This document shows positions 27,270 to 35,539 of a DNA stretch of 64,000 nucleotides, one piece after another. The translations under genes were made by a program, and so were the position numbers. Under the pieces are notes generated by a model. It saw only the letters and a program-made list of their open reading frames with translations. It was not told where the DNA came from and ran no database searches. The DNA comes from Paenibacillus radicis (ex Gao et al. 2016) (lineage in GTDB: Bacteria > Bacillota > Bacilli > Paenibacillales > Paenibacillaceae): positions 534,428 to 598,427 of the forward strand of contig NZ_BMHY01000002.1 in NCBI RefSeq assembly GCF_014641555.1. The letters run 5' to 3'. Every line of letters starts with the position of its first letter. Position 1 is the stretch's first letter.

Positions 27270-28931
27270 GTGTTGAAAGAGATGCTGGTCCAATTTCTTA
27301 TTTCATTGTTGCCTGTGTTTTCGTATCAGCTCTGGAGCAATCGTGGAAAGAGCTGGAATGGAGTACCTGCCTTTTTAAGTCTGTTCAGCGGTGTTTCGGT
27401 TATTTTATCCATGCTGGCCAGCTACAAGTTTAACGATTATGAAATGAATTTCAGAATGATACCTTACCTCATTGGCTGTTTGTATGGCGGGCCCTATGCT
27501 GTGCTTGGGCTGTCTGCCATTTATACCATATTCCGTATTCCTACTCTGGATACAGCATCGGAAGTGGTCTTCTTTATAGCTTTCATGGCGGCATATATTC
27601 CAATTATGCTATTCCTATACAAACCGTTTCAGCGGTCCCCGCGTTACAAAAAGCAGCGTATCGTCATGTTTTTGATGATAGCCATTCTGCTGTTTTTTAT
27701 AATTACCATCGCATATCACAGTTTCGAGCATAACATCGCTTGGACTAACCAAGTCGTTCTCTCGATTGCATTGTCGGTTATCGGCTCACTTGCTTCAATA
27801 TGGATCTCTATATTCGTAATCGAGAGCTTGAAGGAAAACCAGCAGCTTCAATATGAAGTACATCGGGTGTCCGTTAATCACCGGCGCGAGGTCGAGAAGC
27901 TTCAGCAATTTATAGACGAGACGACTTTTGGCGTCATTATCGTTAATCATCACGGCCGGATTACACATTTGAACGAGATGGGCTATCGGCTTTTTCACAA
28001 GCGGGCGAACATTTCCGAACGTACAGAAATCGTCGGCAAATATTATTCCGCCTTCCTGCACGCCGACAATCAGGCTATTGACATTCAATTGCTTCAAGAA
28101 GCGTTGAAGGGGACGAAAACAAGCCTCGAGCCGCTCATGGAGGAGGGGCGAATGCTCGTGAAGACGGCATTTAGCATCCGTAATCTGACTAGCGGCGCGA
28201 TTACTGGTGCAGCGCTAATCGCGCAGGATGTGACAGAGCTGAACTTGCTGCGCAATGAAGTGGGCAGGATGGAACGGCTTAGTCTCGTAGGACAAATGGC
28301 AGCGAGCATTACTCATGAAATTCGCAACCCTATGGCCGTCATTCGCGGTTTCGTTCAGTTAATGAAGGAGCGGATGCCAGGGGAGCAGCAGCAGTATTTC
28401 CGCATTATTATGGAGGAGCTGGATCGCGCCAACGCAATTATTAGCGATTTTCTATCCTTGGCACAGAATCGCGCATTGGCTATGGAAATGAGCTCCCTTC
28501 ATGAAATCATCGGCGAGATGGCGCCGCTATTGGATGCCGATGCGAACATGAGGGGCCAGTCGATTGAAGTGGAGCTTTGCGATTACATACCGCCGTTGAT
28601 GCTGAATAGTAAGGAGATCAAGCAATTGCTGCTCAATTTGGCACGCAACGGAATGGAAGCAATGGGTGACAAAGGCGTGCTGCGGATGAAGACCGAATAT
28701 GTGCAGGAAAAGGAACGGATCGAGCTTCGCATTCAGGACCATGGAGTCGGCATTCCGCAGGAGCAAATGCAGCATCTGTTTGAGCCGTTCTATACGACGA
28801 AAACTCGCGGGACAGGACTGGGACTGCCGCTTTGCCTCAGTATTGCCGAGCGCCATAATGGTAAAATCGAGGTAGAATCGAAGGAAGGCGAAGGCACGAC
28901 TTTCATCGTCTCTTTCAACAGAAGCGCTTAG
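27270..28931 (+). CDS. Sensor histidine kinase with 5TM input (KinB-like), orphan
   Basis: A 553-residue membrane kinase. The N-terminus (residues 1-190) holds about six hydrophobic helices resembling the 5TM-5TMR_LYT input module. A PAS-like domain (about 215-325, FIDETTFGVIIVNHHGRITH) follows. HisKA carries the phospho-His in ITHEIRNPMAV near residue 349, and HATPase has NLARNGMEAM, DHGVGIP and GTGLGLPL. No response regulator lies beside it, as is usual for sporulation phosphorelay kinases (KinB type). GTG 27270 follows AGAGGGAGA by 10 nt. Confidence 0.9.
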   Translation: MLKEMLVQFLISLLPVFSYQLWSNRGKSWNGVPAFLSLFSGVSVILSMLASYKFNDYEMNFRMIPYLIGCLYGGPYAVLGLSAIYTIFRIPTLDTASEVVFFIAFMAAYIPIMLFLYKPFQRSPRYKKQRIVMFLMIAILLFFIITIAYHSFEHNIAWTNQVVLSIALSVIGSLASIWISIFVIESLKENQQLQYEVHRVSVNHRREVEKLQQFIDETTFGVIIVNHHGRITHLNEMGYRLFHKRANISERTEIVGKYYSAFLHADNQAIDIQLLQEALKGTKTSLEPLMEEGRMLVKTAFSIRNLTSGAITGAALIAQDVTELNLLRNEVGRMERLSLVGQMAASITHEIRNPMAVIRGFVQLMKERMPGEQQQYFRIIMEELDRANAIISDFLSLAQNRALAMEMSSLHEIIGEMAPLLDADANMRGQSIEVELCDYIPPLMLNSKEIKQLLLNLARNGMEAMGDKGVLRMKTEYVQEKERIELRIQDHGVGIPQEQMQHLFEPFYTTKTRGTGLGLPLCLSIAERHNGKIEVESKEGEGTTFIVSFNRSA

Positions 28932-29006
28932 GGCAACATATTGGCAAGAAGGAATGTACATACTATCGTTGGCGAAACTTTACATGATTCAGGAGGGATG
29001 TCAACG

Positions 29007-29123
29007 ATGGCTAAAAATAAGGATAATAAAAAAGCTGCCAGAAGCAAGGGAAGAGAGAGCGTTGCGCCGGAGACGGCAGGTTTTGATAAAAAGCTGGACG
29101 GGCCTAATCGCCCTTCTACCTAA
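29007..29123 (+). CDS. Small basic protein, 38 residues
   Basis: ATG 29007 follows AGGAGGG at an ideal distance. The product is hydrophilic: a lysine-rich start (MAKNKDNKKAARSKG), then an acidic/proline C-terminus ending LDGPNRPST. It has the look of small Bacillaceae spore or stress proteins, but I cannot name a family. It lies between the kinase gene and a second small gene 17 nt downstream. Confidence 0.6.
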   Translation: MAKNKDNKKAARSKGRESVAPETAGFDKKLDGPNRPST

Positions 29124-29140
29124 AGCAGGGAAAAACGGTG

Positions 29141-29299
29141 ATGATCGGCAAGGATGATCCCGGTCTGGATCCTTATGAAATCGCCTTTCTTCCTCAGTTT
29201 CGCAAGGGGAGAGGGGAACGCGAGCCGTTCGTAAATGAATACGGCGTCGTAATTGGCGATCATGATACGATTGCCGGCGAAGAGAAATATGAATCGTAA
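29141..29299 (+). CDS. Small acidic protein, 52 residues
   Basis: A short open frame starting at ATG 29141 (or GTG 29138), with an AGCAGGG site 10 nt upstream. It starts MIGKDDPGLDPYEIAFLPQF and ends with GEEKYES. Codon use is like neighbouring genes, which argues that it is real. No signal peptide or known domain is visible. It is probably co-transcribed with the 38-residue gene. Confidence 0.55.
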   Translation: MIGKDDPGLDPYEIAFLPQFRKGRGEREPFVNEYGVVIGDHDTIAGEEKYES

Positions 29300-29356
29300 C
29301 AAGCGACCGGGGCGGAACTGCTCCGGTTGCTTTATTTCCGGAAATGGCGCCAGCCG

Positions 29357-29385
29357 TTTACACTTAACACAAGGGGGGGTATAAT
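29357..29385 (+). promoter_or_regulatory. Sigma-A promoter of the bacilliredoxin-nadE unit
   Basis: TTTACA, a 17-bp spacer ending in seven G, then a perfect TATAAT at 29380-29385, 38 bp before the start codon. Confidence 0.75.
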
Positions 29386-29423
29386 AGTAACTAAATTTAT
29401 GTAATTAAAAGGAGTGTGTTCAT

Positions 29424-29858
29424 ATGTCGATGTCTTTTGAGAGATATATGTTAGATATGGTACAACCGATGCGTGACGATTTGACTCGTATTGGCATTCA
29501 AGAGCTGCGTACGCCGGAGGAAGTAGAGGAAGCGATTCCTAATGCAACAGGCACAACGCTCATCGTTGTTAACTCTGTTTGCGGATGCGCAGCAGGCCAA
29601 TGCCGTCCTGGCGTTGCCGAAGCGCTGCAGCACGCTGTAACGCCTGATCAACTGTACACGGTATTTGCCGGCCAAGATAAAGAAGCTACGGCTAAAGCAC
29701 GCGAATATTTCGCACCTTATCCGCCGTCTTCCCCTTCCATCGCACTGATGAAAGACGGAGAGCTTGTTCACTTCATCGAGCGCCACCAAATCGAGAACCG
29801 TTCCGCAGACGATATCGCTGCTGATCTGACTGACGCTTTCGACCGATTCTGCAAGTAA
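29424..29858 (+). CDS. Bacilliredoxin (BrxA/BrxB, YphP/YqiW family)
   Basis: A 144-residue thioredoxin-fold protein that removes bacillithiol from S-bacillithiolated proteins after oxidative stress. The CGC active site lies in VNSVCGCAAGQCRPGV. The family start MSMSFERYMLDMVQPMR and the cis-Pro strand PSIALMKDGELVHFIERHQI agree. It has its own promoter, and nadE follows after 15 nt, linking redox repair and NAD supply. I cannot tell whether it is the BrxA or the BrxB paralogue. Confidence 0.93.
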   Translation: MSMSFERYMLDMVQPMRDDLTRIGIQELRTPEEVEEAIPNATGTTLIVVNSVCGCAAGQCRPGVAEALQHAVTPDQLYTVFAGQDKEATAKAREYFAPYPPSSPSIALMKDGELVHFIERHQIENRSADDIAADLTDAFDRFCK

Positions 29859-29873
29859 TAATAGGGGGACCCT

Positions 29874-30683
29874 ATGAGCTTACAACAAGAAATTATTGAA
29901 CGGCTGGGCGTAAAGCCTGAGATTGATCCGCAGGCAGAAATTCGCCGCCGGGTCGACTTTCTGAAGCAATACGTCAAGCAATCTGGAACTTCCGGTTTGC
30001 TGATCGCGATTAGCGGGGGCATCGACAGCGCAGTTGCTGCAGGGCTATGCAAGCTTGCAACCGATGAGCTGTCGGAGGAAGCTGGCCGTGAATACATGAC
30101 GCTGGGCGTATTCCAGCCTTACAGCGAGCAAACTGATATTCACGACAGCTACGCGGTTGCGGAGGCATTCAATCTGAAGCACCTCGTCGAGACGAATATC
30201 GGCGAGACCGTTGATGAGATTGCGATCGAAGTCGAGCATGGCTTCAAGAAACTAGGCATGCCTCGTCATTTGAGCCGCGGCGGCAAGGGCAACGTAAAGG
30301 CAAGAACACGCATGGTCGTTCAATACGCGCTCGCTTTTGATCTCAACCTGCTCGTTGTCGGAACTGACCACGCTTCGGAGGCCATTACCGGCTTCTATAC
30401 AAAGTGGGGCGACGGCGCAGTCGATATTACACCGCTGAGCACACTCAACAAACGGCAGGTTCGCCAATTGGCAGCCGAGCTGGGCGTTCCACAAAGCGTG
30501 CTCGACAAAGCGCCAACAGCCGGGCTTTGGGACGGACAAACCGATGAGGGCGAGCTGGGCATTCTGTACGATGAGAATAGTGCCTATCTCGAAGGTAAAG
30601 ACATCGGTGCGGAAGCGAAGGAAAAGCTGGAAAAGCAATACTTGAAGACGGAGCATAAACGTTCTCCGATTCCGGGTATTTAA
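29874..30683 (+). CDS. nadE: NAD+ synthase, ammonia-dependent
   Basis: A 269-residue enzyme of the last step of NAD biosynthesis (deamido-NAD + NH3 + ATP). The ATP pyrophosphatase P-loop AISGGIDSAVAAGLC is near residue 44. RTRMVVQYALAF, VVGTDHASEAITGFYTKWGD and DKAPTAGLWDGQTDE follow; these are signature stretches of the short, NH3-dependent form with no glutaminase domain. Co-transcribed with the bacilliredoxin gene and closed by a terminator. Confidence 0.97.
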   Translation: MSLQQEIIERLGVKPEIDPQAEIRRRVDFLKQYVKQSGTSGLLIAISGGIDSAVAAGLCKLATDELSEEAGREYMTLGVFQPYSEQTDIHDSYAVAEAFNLKHLVETNIGETVDEIAIEVEHGFKKLGMPRHLSRGGKGNVKARTRMVVQYALAFDLNLLVVGTDHASEAITGFYTKWGDGAVDITPLSTLNKRQVRQLAAELGVPQSVLDKAPTAGLWDGQTDEGELGILYDENSAYLEGKDIGAEAKEKLEKQYLKTEHKRSPIPGI

Positions 30684-30685
30684 GA

Positions 30686-30741
30686 GAAGAAGCTGAGCTG
30701 AAAGGTTATCCAATGACCTTTCAGCGACGGCTTCTTTTTTT
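30686..30741 (+). terminator. nadE terminator
   Basis: CTGAAAGGT / ACCTTTCAG inside an outer GAAGAAGC / GGCTTC stem, followed by TTTTTTT. Confidence 0.85.
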
Positions 30742-30819
30742 GCGGGCGAAGGAAAAGAGGCGCTTTTGTCGAAAACAAGGAGACAGGAATGAAGCCAAAT
30801 ACCGAAAGGAGGGGCGGCA

Positions 30820-31047
30820 ATGGTGATTTATGCAATCATGGCATTCGCTATGTGGGCCATCGGTCTCGCCGTGCTTAGCCTTGTTATCCGCTCTGCTATC
30901 GACAATTCCCAAACTTCGGCAAAGCTAGATATGCTGACGTATGAGTTAAAGATGGTAAGGAGAGATCTTCAACAGCTGAAATCAGGGCAGGATGTCTCTG
31001 AGGGCCGAACACCTGAAATCAAACATATTATCAATCATAAAATATAG
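30820..31047 (+). CDS. Small single-span membrane protein with coiled coil
   Basis: A 75-residue protein. One membrane helix (residues about 3-24, IMAFAMWAIGLAVLSLVI) is followed by a short predicted coiled coil (LDMLTYELKMVRRDLQQLK) and a basic tail. AAAGGAGGGG lies 5 nt before the ATG. It is 23 nt upstream of the SDR gene, so probably in an operon with it. Function unknown. Confidence 0.65.
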   Translation: MVIYAIMAFAMWAIGLAVLSLVIRSAIDNSQTSAKLDMLTYELKMVRRDLQQLKSGQDVSEGRTPEIKHIINHKI

Positions 31048-31070
31048 GGTGAATCAAGGAGGAGCAAGGA

Positions 31071-31802
31071 ATGACGCAGCATCTTACCGCATTGATAACG
31101 GGAGCGGACAGGGGAGTTGGCCTCGCGCTGGCTACACAGCTTCTTCAAAAGGGCTGGCAGGTTATTGCCGGGAGATACCTGACGCAATGGAAGGGGCTTG
31201 AAGAGCTACAATCGCAATTTCCAAATCAGTTGCGAATCGTAGAGCTTAACGTTGGCGACGACCAGTCGGTAGCCGCCGCTGTCCGGCAAGTAAGCGAATG
31301 GACAGATAAGGTGGACATGCTCATTAATAATGCAGCTATTCTGGGCAATATTGAGACCACAATCGGTGATGAGCTGAATTTTGATGAAATGCTTCAAGCT
31401 TTCAACATCAATTCGCTTGGCGCGCTTCGTGTGACGAATGGCTTTTTGCCTCAAATTTTACGGAGCGACAGCAAGCTGATCGTCAATATTTCCTCTGAAG
31501 CAGGAAGCGTCGCCAATTGCTGGCGGACAGGCTGGTTCGGGTATGCGATGTCCAAGACGGCGCTGAACATGCAGTCCATGCTCGTACATAGAGGCTTGAA
31601 GGACAAAGGGGGAAGAGTGCTTCTTCTGCATCCTGGTCATGTGCAAAGCTATATGCAAGGCGAGCTCGATAATTCTGGGAAATATACGCCGGAGCAATCG
31701 GCTGCTGCTATTTTGAAGCTGGCAGAGCGGCGCCTTGGCGACGAATGGAATGGGGAGGAGCTTGCACTCATCGATCCGGAGGGGCAAGTCATTCCTTGGT
31801 AA
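31071..31802 (+). CDS. Short-chain dehydrogenase/reductase
   Basis: A 243-residue NAD(P)-dependent SDR (C-factor/YwfD-like). It contains the cofactor loop TGADRGVGLALA, the structural NNAAILG, the catalytic Ser in VNISSEAGS and the YxxxK in FGYAMSKTALN. GAGGAGCAAGG precedes the ATG. The conserved segment VLLLHPGHVQSYM follows the catalytic Lys, where C-factor-like SDRs have the HPGWV motif. The substrate is unknown. Confidence 0.9.
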   Translation: MTQHLTALITGADRGVGLALATQLLQKGWQVIAGRYLTQWKGLEELQSQFPNQLRIVELNVGDDQSVAAAVRQVSEWTDKVDMLINNAAILGNIETTIGDELNFDEMLQAFNINSLGALRVTNGFLPQILRSDSKLIVNISSEAGSVANCWRTGWFGYAMSKTALNMQSMLVHRGLKDKGGRVLLLHPGHVQSYMQGELDNSGKYTPEQSAAAILKLAERRLGDEWNGEELALIDPEGQVIPW

Positions 31803-31875
31803 TTCGTTTTGACTTCAAAGCATTAATCTGATAATGTCGGCATCATATAAGAATGCGAGAACGGGTGTGGGGAAG

Positions 31876-32274
31876 ATGATCGTCGGAATCGGGCATGATG
31901 TGACGGATATGGGGCGGATTGCTGCATTGCTGGAGAAGAAAATCGGCGGCCGGTTTATGGAGCGGATTTTGACGGGACGAGAGAGAGAGCTGTCCGCCTC
32001 CTACGCAGGCAATCGGCTGATTCAGTTTGTCTCCGGCCGCTTTGCCGCCAAAGAGGCTGTCGTAAAGGCGCTCGGCTGCGGGATAGGCGAGACGGTCGGC
32101 TTTACCGATATTGATATTTTGCGGGATGAGCTTGGCAAGCCGATTTGTGAGCTTTCAGAGGCGGCGTGGTCGAGACTGGCGCTTGACCCAGAGCGGCTGC
32201 GTCTCCATGTTACGATTACGCATGACCGCTCTATCGCATCGGCCGTTGCTATTGCCGAGCAAGTTAAGGAATAG
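31876..32274 (+). CDS. acpS: Holo-[acyl-carrier-protein] synthase
   Basis: Transfers 4'-phosphopantetheine from CoA to the apo-acyl carrier protein of fatty acid synthesis. The 132-residue product starts MIVGIGHDVTDMGRI, with the catalytic Asp in GHDV and the metal-binding FAAKEAVVKALG motif (Glu in AAKEA); HVTITHDRS lies near the C-terminus. The frame is open upstream to 31834, but ATG 31876 gives the universal MI.GIG.D start and follows a GTGGGGA stretch closely. Confidence 0.93.
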   Translation: MIVGIGHDVTDMGRIAALLEKKIGGRFMERILTGRERELSASYAGNRLIQFVSGRFAAKEAVVKALGCGIGETVGFTDIDILRDELGKPICELSEAAWSRLALDPERLRLHVTITHDRSIASAVAIAEQVKE

Positions 32275-32330
32275 AAAAAGCCGATAACGGCTGCGCTTTG
32301 AGGTTAAGAGCGCGTCCTTATCGGCTTTTT
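32275..32330. terminator. Bidirectional terminator between acpS and cytochrome c
   Basis: AAAAAGCCGATAA at 32275-32287 pairs perfectly with TTATCGGCTTTTT at 32318-32330, between convergent genes. Confidence 0.9.
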
Positions 32331-32333
32331 CGT

Positions 32334-32696
32334 TTATTTTTTCGCTGCTAGCCATGCCACTAATCCGGCGATCTGTTCTTCCGTCAGCCGATCTTTGTAC
32401 CCTTTCATCGTTCCGTTGTTCGGAGAGCCTTCTTCAATTTGCTTGCGAATATCGATTTCGTTCATCCTTGCGCCGACTTTCTGCAAATTCGTTGCATCGC
32501 CGATTCTTCCTTGCAGGTCCGAGCCATGGCAGCTTACGCAATTGGCTTTGTATACGGCAGCGGTATCGCCGGCAGCATCCATATGAGTTTTGGCAGCAGA
32601 ACCGCTGCCGCTCGAGCTTCCGCAGCCTGCTAAAAAAACTATCAAGGAAATGACAGCCATAATTGATAGATTTTTCAATAGTTTGTTGAATTTCAC
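32334..32696 (-). CDS. Membrane-anchored cytochrome c lipoprotein (c551-like)
   Basis: A 120-residue lipoprotein. The signal sequence ends in a lipobox LAGC (Cys near 25), and a Ser/Gly linker leads to a small class I cytochrome c domain. Haem attachment is NCVSCHG, and the axial Met is probably in NGTMKGYKD. It resembles Bacillus CccB. It would carry electrons to the terminal oxidase on the outer face of the membrane. The start is GTG 32696, with AAGGTGAG just upstream. It is divergent from the AraC gene. Confidence 0.92.
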   Translation of the reverse strand: MKFNKLLKNLSIMAVISLIVFLAGCGSSSGSGSAAKTHMDAAGDTAAVYKANCVSCHGSDLQGRIGDATNLQKVGARMNEIDIRKQIEEGSPNNGTMKGYKDRLTEEQIAGLVAWLAAKK

Positions 32697-32779
32697 CGTA
32701 TGCTCACCTTTTCCATATGATTTTTTACGACGAGTCTATATAATAGAATATGGTTTAATAAGATTATACAGGAGCAACA

Positions 32780-33667
32780 ATGAAACCTACAAATGTACGA
32801 ATTTTGCAGCATCAGTTTACACAATACCATGCTGAGGTCATTATGGCCGGGCAATCCGCATTTGCGGCGCGATGGTCGGACAAACGGTCCCAGCACAATT
32901 TTTTTCGCTTATGTTATATCGAGAGAGGCAGTGCCCGATTGGTCATAGACGGTCAAAGCCATACGCTGCAGCCGGGAAAGCTCTATCTGCTGTGGCCGGA
33001 AGTCGAGCAAACGATCGTCAACACGGGAAAAGGATCGTTGAACGCTTCCTGGTGTCATTTCCGCTTAACGAATCAAGAGCAGCTTCCCGCTTATCGGATG
33101 CAGCTGCCGCTTTGTACGGATGTCACGGACGAGCAGCAGGTGCTAAGCTTGTTCCGTAAAATGGTTGCGGCACAAGCCTCGTCCACCTTCTCCAAACAGC
33201 TGGTTATGCACGCTGCGCTGCTCGAACTGGTTGCCTGCTTTTTAGATGAGAGCATAAATGTATTCGATTCCATTAAGATTACCCCTGATACGAAAAAGTG
33301 GCAGGAGGTTATAGATTACATCGATGGCAATTTGCACCGCAACATTCAAATCGAGGAATTGGCGAAGGTTGCCTACTTGCACCCTAATTATTTCATTACG
33401 GCGTTCAGAAGTCTGATGGGCTGTTCTCCTATTCAATATGTAACGGAGCAGCGGCTTAGCTTAGCCAAGCAATTGCTGGCCGATACAAAGCTTCCGATCG
33501 CCGATGTAGCTATCAGGGCAGGAATGCTCAATCATTATTTGTCGAGGCTGTTCAAGCGGCGGACCGGAATTACTCCAATGCAATACCGGCGTCTGATGCA
33601 AGGCTACAAGCGTAATGCTGAAGATCTAAATATGGATTCAACTGCAGAAGGAAGTGAAGGACGATGA
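32780..33667 (+). CDS. AraC-family transcriptional regulator
   Basis: A 295-residue regulator. The N-terminal cupin-like effector domain (about 20-110) includes HTLQPGKLYLLWPE. The C-terminal pair of helix-turn-helices (about 178-280) includes IEELAKVAYLHPNYFITAFR, and then IADVAIRAGMLNHYLSRLFK with FKRRTGITPMQYRR. The ligand is probably a sugar or metabolite. The gene overlaps mutY by 4 nt (ATGA), so the two are translationally coupled, an odd pairing for a DNA-repair gene. Confidence 0.9.
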   Translation: MKPTNVRILQHQFTQYHAEVIMAGQSAFAARWSDKRSQHNFFRLCYIERGSARLVIDGQSHTLQPGKLYLLWPEVEQTIVNTGKGSLNASWCHFRLTNQEQLPAYRMQLPLCTDVTDEQQVLSLFRKMVAAQASSTFSKQLVMHAALLELVACFLDESINVFDSIKITPDTKKWQEVIDYIDGNLHRNIQIEELAKVAYLHPNYFITAFRSLMGCSPIQYVTEQRLSLAKQLLADTKLPIADVAIRAGMLNHYLSRLFKRRTGITPMQYRRLMQGYKRNAEDLNMDSTAEGSEGR

Positions 33668-34857
33668 AAAGCGAAGCGGAGCAGCATTTCAGCCGGGAGC
33701 TGCTATCTTGGTATCGAGCGAACAAACGAACGCTCCCATGGCGGGTCAACCGTGATCCTTACCGGATTTGGGTATCGGAGATTATGCTGCAGCAAACTCG
33801 GGTGGATACGGTCATTCCATACTATGAACGATTTATGGATCGTTTCCCAACGATTCGTGCGCTGGCGGAAGCACCGGAAGCCGAAGTGCTGAAATGCTGG
33901 GAAGGGCTCGGCTACTATTCTCGTGCCCGAAACCTGCAGGCTGGCGCTCGCATGGTCATGGAGCTGTATGGCGGCGAAGTACCGGATGACAAAACCTCCG
34001 TTGCTGGGCTGAAGGGGGTCGGCCCCTATACGAGCGGAGCGATTATGAGTATTGCCTTTAACCGGGCGGAACCGGCTGTTGACGGCAATGTAATGCGGGT
34101 GCTGTCCCGTTATTTCTGCTTGGAAGAGGACATCGCTAAGCCGAAGACGCGGATCGGTATCGAGAAGCTGGCCGTCTCGCTCATTCCGGAAGGAGCGGCC
34201 GGCGATTTCAATCAAGGGCTGATGGAGCTGGGTGCGCTCGTATGTACGCCAAAGTCACCTAGCTGCCTGCTATGTCCGGTTATGGAGCATTGTGCCGGCC
34301 GTATCGCGGGCAAAGAGCATGAGCTCCCTATTAAGACGAAGGCCAAGCCGCCGCGTCCTGAGCATCGCGTTGCCGCGATTATCGCCGGATCGGGCGTAAA
34401 CGCTGGCAAGGTGCTGGTTCGCCAGCGGCCGGAAACCGGGCTGCTGGCGCAAATGTGGGAGCTGCCGCATCTGCTGCTGACGAAGGAACAATCTTATCTG
34501 CTGGCAATCGACGGTGCTGCTGCGAATGAGCAGGCAGTCGCAGGCGAGCTGCTTACGAAAGCTGTGGAGTCAGAGTCGGGTCTGCTCATCCGTCCGCGCA
34601 AATGGTTTATGGATGCGGAGCATGTGTTCAGCCATATTCACTGGACGATGCGCTTTTATCTCGCTGATCTTGGCGCGGAAGATTACAGCATTGCGGCTGA
34701 GTCGGCCGCAGCTTATGAGACGGGTGGCATAGACGGCAGCGGCGAATCCCCTTCGGAGGCTGTAGAGCAGCCTTATCGCTGGATTGGACCGGAGGATATG
34801 GAGACGCTCGCTTTTCCGAACTTATTTTTACGTATTTTGCGAGAGTATTGGGACTAG
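33664..34857 (+). CDS. mutY: A/G-specific adenine glycosylase
   Basis: Removes adenine mispaired with 8-oxoguanine. It is a 397-residue protein with an N-terminal glycosylase domain. The catalytic Glu is in SEIMLQQTRVDTVIPYY, the helix-hairpin-helix is LKGVGPYTSGAI, and the catalytic Asp is in AVDGNVMRVL. The [4Fe-4S] loop is C-X6-C-X2-C-X5-C (CTPKSPSCLLCPVMEHC). The C-terminal NUDIX-like 8-oxoG reader starts near residue 235. A low-complexity insert (about residues 345-362) interrupts the latter. Its start overlaps the AraC gene. Confidence 0.96.
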   Translation: MKSEAEQHFSRELLSWYRANKRTLPWRVNRDPYRIWVSEIMLQQTRVDTVIPYYERFMDRFPTIRALAEAPEAEVLKCWEGLGYYSRARNLQAGARMVMELYGGEVPDDKTSVAGLKGVGPYTSGAIMSIAFNRAEPAVDGNVMRVLSRYFCLEEDIAKPKTRIGIEKLAVSLIPEGAAGDFNQGLMELGALVCTPKSPSCLLCPVMEHCAGRIAGKEHELPIKTKAKPPRPEHRVAAIIAGSGVNAGKVLVRQRPETGLLAQMWELPHLLLTKEQSYLLAIDGAAANEQAVAGELLTKAVESESGLLIRPRKWFMDAEHVFSHIHWTMRFYLADLGAEDYSIAAESAAAYETGGIDGSGESPSEAVEQPYRWIGPEDMETLAFPNLFLRILREYWD

Positions 34858-34882
34858 AGTTAGGAAGGGAACGGGGAGCGAA

Positions 34883-35521
34883 ATGACAACGGGAACAATG
34901 TTGGACCAGCTGTTGGAGCATAAAATCGTCGCGATTCTTCGCGGTATTGAGGATCGCCATGCTGATGCAGCCGGCCAAGCGCTAATTGACGGCGGTATTC
35001 GCCTGATGGAGATTACGATGAATACGCCGGGAGCAAGTGTGATGATCGAGCGTTGGCGTATGAAGTTCGATGGCAAAGCTTTTATCGGTGCGGGAACGGT
35101 GCTTGATCTGGAGATGGCGAAGGTCGCCGTGGACGCGGGTGCGCAATATTTGATCACGCCGAATCTGGATGAAGCAGTTGTCGCCTATGGCCGCGAGCGC
35201 GGGCTGTCGGTATGGCCGGGCGTGATGACGCCAACGGAGATCGTGAAAGCTTGGAAGGCTGGAGCTGACGCTGTGAAAATTTTTCCGATGGGCACGCTGG
35301 GTACGAAATACTTAAGTGAAATTCGCGGTCCGCTTGATCAGATTCCGATGATGGCGACAGGCGGGGCTGATTTGAGCAATCTTGCCGAATATTTCAGAGC
35401 CGGCGCTAACGCTGTGGGCTTGGGCAGTAAATTAGTGAACCTGGAATGGATTCGTGAAGGGAAATACGATCAGGTGACGGAGCGGGCGCGGCAGTTTGTC
35501 GATGCCGTTCAGGACCTGTAA
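34883..35521 (+). CDS. eda: KDPG/KHG aldolase family protein
   Basis: A 212-residue class I aldolase that cleaves 2-keto-3-deoxy-6-phosphogluconate or 4-hydroxy-2-oxoglutarate. The markers are VAILRGIE, the EITMNTPGA substrate loop, GAGTVLD, and the Schiff-base Lys in DAVKIFPMG, with MATGGADLSNLAEYF binding phosphate. The frame is open upstream, but ATG 34883 follows GGGGAG and fits the family N-terminus. No Entner-Doudoroff dehydratase is adjacent, so it may serve hexuronate or glyoxylate metabolism. It begins 25 nt after mutY. Confidence 0.9.
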   Translation: MTTGTMLDQLLEHKIVAILRGIEDRHADAAGQALIDGGIRLMEITMNTPGASVMIERWRMKFDGKAFIGAGTVLDLEMAKVAVDAGAQYLITPNLDEAVVAYGRERGLSVWPGVMTPTEIVKAWKAGADAVKIFPMGTLGTKYLSEIRGPLDQIPMMATGGADLSNLAEYFRAGANAVGLGSKLVNLEWIREGKYDQVTERARQFVDAVQDL

Positions 35522-35539
35522 GGAAGAAGGGCGCAATCG

